Origin: Methylophilaceae bacterium
GTDB taxonomy: Bacteria > Pseudomonadota > Gammaproteobacteria > Burkholderiales > Methylophilaceae
Length of the DNA stretch: 9,554 nt
Assembly (NCBI GenBank): GCA_025362115.1
Contig: JANYIK010000057.1
Coordinates: 1-9,554, forward strand
Direction of reading: 5' to 3'
The translations under genes were made by a program, and so were the position numbers. The notes beneath the pieces are model-generated. The model saw nothing but the letters and a program-made list of their open reading frames with translations, was not told the origin of the DNA and did no database searches. This document shows positions 1 to 4,868 of the stretch, in pieces; the stretch's first letter is position 1; each line of letters starts with the position of its first letter.

Positions 1-2
1 TC

Positions 3-47
3 CAGCAAGCCATCCGCCTCAATAGCAAGCGCTATTACCTCGAATGA
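3..47 (+). CDS. C-terminal tail of an unidentified protein, entering from the left edge
   Basis: The third forward frame is open from the window edge and reads QQAIRLNSKRYYLE before a TGA at 45-47. The other two forward frames stop at 22-24 and 76-78, so openness alone says little over such a short stretch. The composition (basic, aromatic, ending in Leu-Glu) is plausible for the end of a real protein, possibly a transposase or recombinase given the neighbouring integrase remnant, but I do not recognise it. An ATG overlaps the stop (44-46) and opens a 13-codon frame that ends at 85, which I regard as noise. The call is weak and depends on sequence left of the window. Confidence 0.2.
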   Translation, partial: QQAIRLNSKRYYLE

Positions 48-123
48 AATATCACGTTCAACTTTCCAAGGCTAACGTAAAGTAGACACCCCAAAACGCG
101 CCAGTAAAAACGCCTTCGAGGTG

Positions 124-129
124 TATAAT
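124..129 (+). promoter_or_regulatory. Sigma70-type -10 box (TATAAT) upstream of the integrase remnant
   Basis: An exact TATAAT lies at 124-129, about 46 bases before the likely TTG start of the integrase fragment at 175. This would give a leader of roughly 40 bases. No good -35 box is seen at 15-19 base spacing (the 17-base position, 101-106, reads CCAGTA), and there is no TGN extension. The assignment rests on the -10 match and its position ahead of a good ribosome binding site. It may be the relict promoter of the now broken integrase gene. Confidence 0.35.
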
Positions 130-162
130 CTGGCATCTGTCTTACAATGCCTTGTTTTAATT

Positions 163-170
163 GGAGGTGA
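163..170 (+). promoter_or_regulatory. Ribosome binding site that sets the integrase start at TTG 175
   Basis: GGAGGTGA at 163-170 is a near-perfect anti-Shine-Dalgarno match. It lies four bases before a TTG codon at 175-177 that is in frame with the integrase homology. The frame is also open from a GTG at 121, but that codon overlaps the TATAAT box and has no such site, and the extra 18 residues it would add do not look like an integrase N-terminus. I therefore place the ancestral start at 175. Confidence 0.6.
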
Positions 171-174
171 TATT

Positions 175-393
175 TTGGTAGCCCCTAATTCTTCTATAAA
201 AAGCACCGCCATAAATCCTCCCAAATTACTTGATCAAGTACGCGATAAGTTGCGGGTGAAACATTACAGTATTCGCACCGAACAAACGTATGTGGATTGG
301 ATTAAACGCTATATTTTTTTCCATGACAAGCGGCATCCCCAAGATTTGGGGCAGCGAAAGTTATTTAAGGCGGATCGGCGCATTGCGCCTTAA
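175..393 (+). pseudogene. Integron-type tyrosine recombinase (IntI-like), N-terminal remnant, frameshifted and truncated
   Basis: The first 59 codons from TTG 175 match the N-terminal core-binding (SAM-like) domain of integron integrases: KLLDQVRDKLRVKHYSIRTE, then QTYVDWIKRYIFFHDKRHP and QDLG. Members of this family (about 320-340 residues) continue with a MGAAEV-like motif. Here the frame reads Gln-Arg-Lys-Leu instead, but a step back by one base at the G run 348-351 gives GAAKVI and then TAA at 366-368. This points to loss of one G from the run, followed by truncation at 366, where a palindromic repeat begins. Codons from 366 to the stop at 391-393 (KADRRIAP) are translated repeat. The whole catalytic domain with the Arg-His-Arg-Tyr residues is missing, so it cannot be an active recombinase. 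No attI or attC site (GTTRRRY/RYYYAAC pair) and no cassette array was seen nearby. Confidence 0.75.
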
Positions 394-404
394 TCCATCC
401 TACG
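366..404. repeat. REP-like palindromic intergenic repeat
   Basis: TAAGGCG (366-372) and CGCCTTA (386-392) form a perfect 7-base inverted repeat around a 13-base loop. A competing stem, GGCGCATTGCGCC at 377-389, pairs six bases around a single central base. Read on the minus strand the element runs CGTAGGATGG, ATTAAGG, CGCAATGCGCC, GATCCGCC. That is the style of the short GTAGGATGG-type repeats found scattered between genes in many proteobacterial genomes. It starts exactly where the integrase homology stops. It could act as a weak bidirectional RNA hairpin after the beta-propeller gene, since on the minus strand it is followed by an A/T-rich stretch (361-365), but no clean U-tract is present. 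Confidence 0.55.
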
Positions 405-413
405 ACACTTGCT

Positions 414-475
414 GAATAAGCGAGCGAGGCGACGCACCGCGTAACGCCGCAATGCGCCGCCGCAGCCACTTATTC
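414..475. repeat. Large imperfect palindrome downstream of the beta-propeller gene
   Basis: GAATAAG at 414-420 and CTTATTC at 469-475 are perfect complements. The sequence between them is largely self-complementary (GGCG.CGCA and GCG on the left against the same blocks on the right), so the whole 62 bases can fold into one long imperfect hairpin. The minus-strand beta-propeller gene ends at 477, one base away, so the hairpin would form at the very 3' end of its mRNA. There is no T-run after it on the minus strand, so it is not a canonical intrinsic terminator; stabilisation of the 3' end or a mobile palindrome is equally possible. It shares the 12-mer CGGCGCATTGCG (minus strand, 459-448) with the repeat at 366-404 (plus strand, 376-387). 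Confidence 0.55.
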
Positions 476-476
476 C

Positions 477-1532
477 CTAGGGGCGGTCAATACTGCCGAG
501 GGATTTCGGATACGTCACTATCCCCCAAGGCATCTCTTTATCGCCTATCCGCTTGGTTACTTCCAGCGAGTTCACATCCACCACTACCACTTCATCGGAT
601 TTGCCACATGCCAGCAAAATGTTCTGGTTATCCGGCGTGAAGGTGAAGTGCCAGCAACGGCTACCCGTGGGGATGTCCTTGATCTTCTCGAAGGTATTGG
701 CGTCATACACCTGTAAGGCTTTTTCCTTGGAGGAGGCGACGAAAATGCGCTTGCTGTCTTTGTCGAAAGACACGCCATACGGTGACTTGCCGGTGTCTAT
801 GGTTTTCAGTGGTTTAAGGTTCTTGTCCAGCACCAGCAATTTGTCGGAAAATTCCAGCGTGGAGACGTACAGTTTGCCGTTGGGAGCGACCTTGATGCCG
901 CGCGGGCGTTGGCCGTAGGAGGCTACCGAAATGTTCTTCAACAGCTTGCCGGATTTCATGTCATGCACGGTGATGGAGTTGTCGGATTCGTTGGTGACGA
1001 TGAGTTTTTTGCCATCGGGAGAGAATTCCAGGCCTTCGGTCTCCGGTTTTCCGGTGATGTCTTTGACGACTTTGCCCGTTTTCAGGTCAACGATGGCGAT
1101 ATGGCCTGGTTCTCTGTCGTCGTCATTTTTTTCTGCCTCGGCTGCTGCCGCACCAGAACCACCGCCGGTACTGGGGCTGGGTTCGTAGGTGATATAGGCT
1201 TTGTTGCCGTAGACCCGCACAAACTCTGGGTTCTTGCCGACAGGCACATGAGTCACCGTACCAGTGGCGAGTTCCACGATGGAGATATTGTCGTCGTCCT
1301 TGTTGGCGGTCACCAGCAGTTTTCCGTCTTTGGTCACGCCGATGCCGCGTGGGCCTTTGGCTTGGATGTCAAGGGTGCTAGTAGTTTCCATAGTCTCCAG
1401 ATCGATTACCTGGACACCACCATCTTGGTTAGAAACGTAAGCCACACCTTTGCCAGCGGCGATGCTGCTGGTGCTGATGATGCTGATGAGGCCAAGAAGA
1501 AAAATGGAAGCGGTTGTGGTGCTGAGTTTCAT
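477..1532 (-). CDS. Exported YVTN-family / PQQ-associated seven-bladed beta-propeller protein
   Basis: This is a 351-residue protein. Residues 1-25 form a signal peptide (Lys2, hydrophobic 8-19, Ser-Ile-Ala before the likely cut after Ala25), so it should act in the periplasm. The mature part holds seven blade repeats of the form G-K-x-hydrophobic-V-T/S followed by a V-I-D-L strand. They begin near residues 29, 70, 110, 174, 219, 260 and 302. The C-terminal pattern (RCWHFTFTPD, then MPWGIV near 334-339 and PKSLGSID) resembles the beta-propeller family linked to PQQ-dependent catabolism; the biochemical role of that family is not settled. Blade 3 carries a Gly/Ala-rich then acidic insert (about 119-142). 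The only two mature cysteines, 293 and 309, could form a disulfide. A TAAGGA site (1542-1547) lies nine bases before the ATG. No quinoprotein dehydrogenase or cytochrome gene is next to it, so any PQQ role is only inferred. Confidence 0.8.
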   Translation of the reverse strand: MKLSTTTASIFLLGLISIISTSSIAAGKGVAYVSNQDGGVQVIDLETMETTSTLDIQAKGPRGIGVTKDGKLLVTANKDDDNISIVELATGTVTHVPVGKNPEFVRVYGNKAYITYEPSPSTGGGSGAAAAEAEKNDDDREPGHIAIVDLKTGKVVKDITGKPETEGLEFSPDGKKLIVTNESDNSITVHDMKSGKLLKNISVASYGQRPRGIKVAPNGKLYVSTLEFSDKLLVLDKNLKPLKTIDTGKSPYGVSFDKDSKRIFVASSKEKALQVYDANTFEKIKDIPTGSRCWHFTFTPDNQNILLACGKSDEVVVVDVNSLEVTKRIGDKEMPWGIVTYPKSLGSIDRP

Positions 1533-1671
1533 ACAGTTGTTTCCTTAGGGGTTTATTGAAAAGTCTGGGCTGAAGTTTAACGTATATTCTCAGAGCTTAG
1601 TGTTGCGGTTAAGGTTCCCAATCCCCGCCGTTTGCGCTACCCTTAGGCCTCGTCCTGAATGTTGAATTGCT
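1533..1671. promoter_or_regulatory. Divergent intergenic region between the beta-propeller gene and trpF
   Basis: These 139 bases must carry the promoters of both the leftward beta-propeller gene and the rightward operon. The only promoter-like sequence I see is TATATT at 1583-1588 (plus strand), with TTGAAA at 1556-1561, but their 21-base spacing is too long for a standard sigma70 pair. The overlapping minus-strand TATACG (1586-1581) could serve the other gene. There is no leader peptide with tandem Trp codons, no terminator/antiterminator pair and no recognisable TrpR-type palindrome, so tryptophan attenuation at this point is not supported. trpF has no clear Shine-Dalgarno just ahead of its ATG. 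Confidence 0.3.
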
Positions 1672-2298
1672 ATGCGCGTTCGTACCAAAATCTGTGGCAT
1701 TACCCGTGAGCAAGATGCGCTGGCCGCCGTGGCTTGTGGCGCTGATGCTATTGGCTTGATACTTTTTGCCGACAGCAAGCGCCAAGTGACAGCGGAGCAG
1801 GCCGCAGCGATTACTCTGCAGTTGCCGCCATTTGTGGATGTGGTGGGCTTGTTCGTGAATGCCGCGCCGGAGGAAGTGCGGCGCGTGATGCAACTGGTGC
1901 ATCTGAGTTTGTTGCAGTTTCATGGCGACGAAACGCCAGAGTATTGCCGTAGTTTTGATTTTCCTTATGTCAAAGCGGTGAGCGTGAAGCCGGAACTAAA
2001 TTTGTTACAATACGCCAAGCATTATGACGATGCTAAAGCCTTGTTGTTTGATACCTATCAACAAGGCGTGACCGGCGGTACAGGCAAGACGTTTGACTGG
2101 AGTTTGATTCCCAAGGATTTTCCTAAGCCTGTGGTTCTGGCAGGGGGCTTGAATGCCCAGAATGTACGCGCGGCGATCAAGCAAGTGAACCCTTTTGCGG
2201 TGGATGTCAGCGGTGGCGTAGAAAGTGGCGAAAAAGGCATTAAAGATCCGCAAAAAATCGCGCAATTTATCAAAGCAGTGAGTAAAGAAAATATCTGA
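1672..2298 (+). CDS. trpF: Phosphoribosylanthranilate isomerase
   Basis: TrpF performs the Amadori rearrangement of N-(5'-phosphoribosyl)anthranilate to CdRP, the third step from chorismate to tryptophan, in the cytoplasm. The 208 residues are the normal monofunctional length. The (beta/alpha)8 landmarks are present: RTKICGITR with the catalytic cysteine at 8, GLFVN at 59-63, LLQFHGDE at 80-87, catalytic Asp127 in LLFDTYQQG, the phosphate-binding GGTGKTF at 135-141, VVLAGGLN at 154-161 and DVSGGVE at 178-184. The start is fixed by an in-frame TGA at 1663-1665 and by the family's usual Met-Arg-x-Arg opening. The stop shares one base with the trpB start (TGATG), which implies translational coupling. 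It is the first gene of the plus-strand block. In many relatives truA precedes trpF, but here a divergent beta-propeller gene does. Confidence 0.96.
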   Translation: MRVRTKICGITREQDALAAVACGADAIGLILFADSKRQVTAEQAAAITLQLPPFVDVVGLFVNAAPEEVRRVMQLVHLSLLQFHGDETPEYCRSFDFPYVKAVSVKPELNLLQYAKHYDDAKALLFDTYQQGVTGGTGKTFDWSLIPKDFPKPVVLAGGLNAQNVRAAIKQVNPFAVDVSGGVESGEKGIKDPQKIAQFIKAVSKENI

Positions 2299-3503
2299 TG
2301 AACAAAATTTATGACATGCCCGATGCCAGCGGGCACTTTGGTATCTACGGCGGACGTTTTGTCGCCGAGACTTTGGTGGAGGCGTTGGATGAGCTAGCGG
2401 CGATGTACGAAAAGCACCGTCTGGACCCGCAATTTTTAGCCGAGTTTGCCTACGACCTTAAATACTACGTTGGTCGCCCCAGCCCGATTTATCACGCTGA
2501 GCGCATTTCCAAGCATATAGGCGGCGCACAGATTTATCTCAAGCGCGAAGACCTCAACCACACCGGTGCGCACAAGGTGAATAATTGCATAGGCCAAGCC
2601 TTGCTGGCCAAGCGTATGGGCAAGCCCAGGGTGATCGCCGAGACCGGTGCCGGCCAGCACGGCGTGGCAACGGCCACCGTGGCGGCACGCATGGGGCTGG
2701 AGTGCGTGGTGTATATGGGTTCGGAAGACGTGAAACGCCAGTCGCCCAACGTGTTCCGCATGAAGTTGCTGGGGGCGACCGTGGTACCAGTGGAGTCTGG
2801 TTCCAAAACGCTCAAGGACGCCCTCAACGAAGCCATGCGCGACTGGGTGACCAATGTCGAGAATACGTTCTATATCATCGGCACTGTGGCCGGGCCGCAT
2901 CCTTATCCGATGATGGTGCGCGATTTTCAGGCGGTGATAGGTACCGAAGCCAAGCAGCAGATGCAGGAAATGCTCGGCCGCCAACCCGATGTAGTGCTGG
3001 CTTGCGTGGGTGGCGGTTCTAATGCGATGGGTATTTTCTATCCCTATATTGATGTGCCGAATGTAAGGCTCATCGGCGTGGAAGCGGGCGGTTATGGGCT
3101 GGAAACCGGCAAGCACGCCGCACCACTCACAGCGCACAGCCCAGCCGGTGTGTTGCACGGCAACCGTACACGCTTGATGCAAGACGCTGGCGGACAGATT
3201 ATCGAAACCCATTCCATCTCTGCCGGACTGGATTACCCAGGTGTCGGCCCTGAACACGCTTGGTTGCAAGACATCAACCGTGCTGAATATGTGGCTATCA
3301 ATGATGACGAAGCGATGGCAGCGTTCCACACCCTGTGTCGTATGGAGGGCATCATTCCGGCGCTGGAGTCCAGTCATGCTTTGGCGCACGCCATGAAGAT
3401 CGCGCCCACTATGCCCAAGGATACGCTGCTGTTGGTCAACCTCTCTGGCCGTGGTGATAAAGACATCAATACCGTGGCGAAAATTTCAGGAATAACTCTG
3501 TAA
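2298..3503 (+). CDS. trpB: Tryptophan synthase beta subunit
   Basis: TrpB is the PLP-dependent subunit that condenses indole with L-serine to give tryptophan, working as an alpha2-beta2 complex with TrpA and receiving indole through an internal tunnel. At 401 residues it is full length. The PLP lysine is Lys93 in HTGAHKVNNC. The catalytic glutamate is Glu115 in AETGAGQHG, the phosphate-binding loop is GGGSNAMG at 238-245, and Ser383 lies in NLSGRGDKD near the end. The N-terminus (GIYGGRFVAETL) and C-terminus (DINTVAKISGITL) are intact, so the downstream HicAB insertion has not damaged it. It overlaps the trpF stop by one base. Long minus-strand open frames beneath it (for example 2436-3389) are mirror frames of this GC-rich gene. 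Confidence 0.97.
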   Translation: MNKIYDMPDASGHFGIYGGRFVAETLVEALDELAAMYEKHRLDPQFLAEFAYDLKYYVGRPSPIYHAERISKHIGGAQIYLKREDLNHTGAHKVNNCIGQALLAKRMGKPRVIAETGAGQHGVATATVAARMGLECVVYMGSEDVKRQSPNVFRMKLLGATVVPVESGSKTLKDALNEAMRDWVTNVENTFYIIGTVAGPHPYPMMVRDFQAVIGTEAKQQMQEMLGRQPDVVLACVGGGSNAMGIFYPYIDVPNVRLIGVEAGGYGLETGKHAAPLTAHSPAGVLHGNRTRLMQDAGGQIIETHSISAGLDYPGVGPEHAWLQDINRAEYVAINDDEAMAAFHTLCRMEGIIPALESSHALAHAMKIAPTMPKDTLLLVNLSGRGDKDINTVAKISGITL

Positions 3504-3505
3504 AG

Positions 3506-3760
3506 ATGGGACAGTATCAGAAGCTGCTTGCTCAGATATTGCGCGGGCTGTCTGATGCTAATGTTGAGTTTGAAGAGTTGTGCCAGTTGCTCAAGTACCT
3601 TGGTTTTGAAGTGCGTGTCAGAGGCAGCCATCATATTTTTCGTAAGGCAGGGGTGATGCACAAAATCAATCTGCAACGTCAGGGCGCAAAAGCCAAACCG
3701 TATCAGGTTAAGCAGGTTCGCAACCTTATTTTGCAGTATCGGTTGGCAAAGGAGGAATAA
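3506..3760 (+). CDS. hicA: HicA-family toxin (type II toxin-antitoxin mRNA interferase)
   Basis: HicA toxins have a double-stranded-RNA-binding-like fold and cleave mRNA until neutralised by HicB. This 84-residue protein matches the longer HicA form. It has the N-terminal helix KLLAQILRGLSDANVEFEEL, LLKYLGFEVRVRGSHHIF with the conserved catalytic-type histidines in GSHH (residues 40-43), then KINLQ and a basic C-terminal stretch AKAKPYQVKQVRNLILQY. No key motif is missing, so an active toxin is plausible. The ATG is two bases after the trpB stop, and the nearest Shine-Dalgarno-like AGGAA (3488-3492) is 13 bases upstream inside trpB, so translation may depend on coupling to trpB. A TAATG overlap joins it to the antitoxin. 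It sits between trpB and trpA, which are normally adjacent. Confidence 0.87.
   Translation: MGQYQKLLAQILRGLSDANVEFEELCQLLKYLGFEVRVRGSHHIFRKAGVMHKINLQRQGAKAKPYQVKQVRNLILQYRLAKEE
3749..3755 (+). promoter_or_regulatory. Strong ribosome binding site for the antitoxin
   Basis: AAGGAGG lies at 3749-3755, four bases before the hicB ATG at 3760 and inside the end of hicA. Compared with the poor site ahead of hicA, this should favour antitoxin synthesis over toxin, the excess that toxin-antitoxin pairs need. That translation ratio is inferred from the sites and not measured. Confidence 0.65.
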
Positions 3761-3969
3761 TGGAACGCTACGAAATCATTCTATATTGGAGCAGTGAAGA
3801 TGCTGCTTTTATTGCCGAAGTGCCAGAATTGCCGGGCTGTGTGGCGCATGGTGACAGCCAAGAGTCTGCACTTGCCAGCGTGAAAGAGGCGATGAGCTTG
3901 TGGATGGATACAGCGCAGGCGTATGGCGACCCCATTCCAGAGCCTCGTGGACGATTGATGTATGCGTAA
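3760..3969 (+). CDS. hicB: HicB-family antitoxin, short form
   Basis: HicB proteins bind HicA and block its RNase site through a partial RNase H-like domain. The 69 residues cover that domain only: YEIILYWSSEDAAFIAEVPE, LPGCVAHGDSQESAL, then VKEAMSLWMDTAQAYGDPIP and EPRGRL. The PELPGC.AHGD motif (residues 22-32) is the family hallmark. The C-terminal helix-turn-helix or ribbon-helix-helix DNA-binding domain of longer HicB proteins is absent, as in other short HicB proteins that end in a similar EP.GR tail, so it is probably complete and not truncated. It starts on the hicA stop (TAATG) with a strong ribosome binding site. Without a DNA-binding domain, autoregulation of a private promoter is unlikely, and expression probably follows the trp operon. 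Confidence 0.85.
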   Translation: MERYEIILYWSSEDAAFIAEVPELPGCVAHGDSQESALASVKEAMSLWMDTAQAYGDPIPEPRGRLMYA

Positions 3970-4055
3970 TTCATGGAGTTTTGTGACTTAGATATTTCTA
4001 CCAAAGAGATATAGTTAAACGCCTAGAGCCAAATTATTTTGAAGAAGATTAAGTC
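3970..4055 (+). other. A+T-rich gap between hicB and trpA
   Basis: These 86 bases are clearly richer in A and T than the genes on either side and have no hairpin terminator. TATAGT at 4010-4015 resembles a -10 box that could place a start site about 35 bases before trpA, but the 16-17 base upstream positions give only a poor -35 match. One frame is open from 3987 to a TAA at 4050-4052, ending YFYQRDIVKRLEPNYFEED. It has no start codon and I do not recognise it, so it may be a leftover of inserted DNA or chance. GAAGAAG at 4041-4047 is the probable weak ribosome binding site of trpA. Confidence 0.4.
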
Positions 4056-4856
4056 ATGAGCCGTATTAAACAAACTTTCGCAACACTCAAATCCCATAAC
4101 AAAAAAGCCTTGATTCCCTACATCACGGCGGGCGATCCCTATCCAGAACTAACGGTGCCGCTGATGCATGGTTTAGTTGAGGCGGGCGCAGATATTCTGG
4201 AACTGGGTGTGCCATTTTCTGACCCTATGGCGGACGGACCGGTGATACAGCGAGCCAGTGAACGCGCCTTGGCCTACCACGTCAGCTTGACCGATGTATT
4301 GAACTTAGTGGCAGAGTTTCGTAAAACCAACCAGACCACGCCCGTCGTTCTGATGGGCTATGCTAACCCTATTGAAGCTATGGGTGCAGAACGGTTCGCT
4401 AAACTGGCACAGGCTGCCGGGGTGGACGGCGCGCTGACCGTTGACTATCCGCCGGAGGAATGTCAGGAGTTCGTAGCGTTATTAAAGAAGCACCAGCTAG
4501 ACCCCATTTTTCTGCTTTCACCGACTTCCAACACTGCACGCATTGAGGCCATTGTGAAATCCGCCAGTGGTTTCATTTACTATGTTTCGCTGAAGGGCGT
4601 GACTGGCGCAAGCCACTTGGATATTGCCGACGTGGGGAGTAAAGTAGGTCATATTCGCACTATGACTGATTTGCCGATAGGCGTTGGTTTCGGTGTGCGG
4701 GATGCGGCAACGGCCAAGGCAGTGGCGGCGGTGGCCGATGCTGTAGTGGTGGGCAGCCGCACTGTGCAGGAAATTGAAAGCTCTTCACCCGCTGAGGTAG
4801 TAGCCAAGGTCAAACAGTTAATGCAAACCCTGCGTGCGGCCATAGATAGCGTTTAA
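4056..4856 (+). CDS. trpA: Tryptophan synthase alpha subunit
   Basis: TrpA cleaves indole-3-glycerol phosphate to indole and glyceraldehyde-3-phosphate and passes indole to TrpB. The 266 residues form a standard (beta/alpha)8 subunit. Catalytic Glu49 lies in ILELGVPFSDP and Asp60 in MADGP, at the classical positions. The phosphate-binding GVTGA and the PIGVGFGVRD loop are present. The start matches the usual family N-terminus (MSRI followed by F..L). It is intact although the HicAB pair separates it from trpB by 552 bases, so translational coupling between the two synthase subunits, common when the genes touch, is lost here. accD follows 12 bases later. Confidence 0.96.
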   Translation: MSRIKQTFATLKSHNKKALIPYITAGDPYPELTVPLMHGLVEAGADILELGVPFSDPMADGPVIQRASERALAYHVSLTDVLNLVAEFRKTNQTTPVVLMGYANPIEAMGAERFAKLAQAAGVDGALTVDYPPEECQEFVALLKKHQLDPIFLLSPTSNTARIEAIVKSASGFIYYVSLKGVTGASHLDIADVGSKVGHIRTMTDLPIGVGFGVRDAATAKAVAAVADAVVVGSRTVQEIESSSPAEVVAKVKQLMQTLRAAIDSV

Positions 4857-4868
4857 TTAGGACATTTC

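Noticed and set aside
121..174. LexA/SOS box ahead of the integrase
   Set aside because: CTGT occurs at 137-140 but the matching ACAG at the right spacing is absent.
414..475. Integron attC recombination site
   Set aside because: The dyad is attC-sized and lies near an integrase remnant, but neither end has the GTTRRRY/RYYYAAC core sites and no cassette follows.
909..1559. 216-codon plus-strand open frame opposite the beta-propeller gene
   Set aside because: It is the mirror of a well-supported secreted protein, has no recognisable domain, and its translation looks like antisense of repeated blade motifs.
1762..1785. TrpF loop reading ADSKRQV instead of the SPR-type sequence as a sign of lost function
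   Set aside because: SKR-type variants occur in bona fide TrpF enzymes, and the catalytic Cys and Asp and the phosphate-binding motifs are intact.
2436..3389. 317-codon minus-strand open frame opposite trpB
   Set aside because: trpB is unmistakable in the other strand with all catalytic residues. The antisense frame is rich in His/Arg/Gln and has no domain, as expected of a shadow.
3503..4049. Target-site duplication AAGAT flanking the hicAB insertion (3503-3507 and 4045-4049)
   Set aside because: A five-base match over this distance is expected by chance, and no transposase or inverted ends accompany it.
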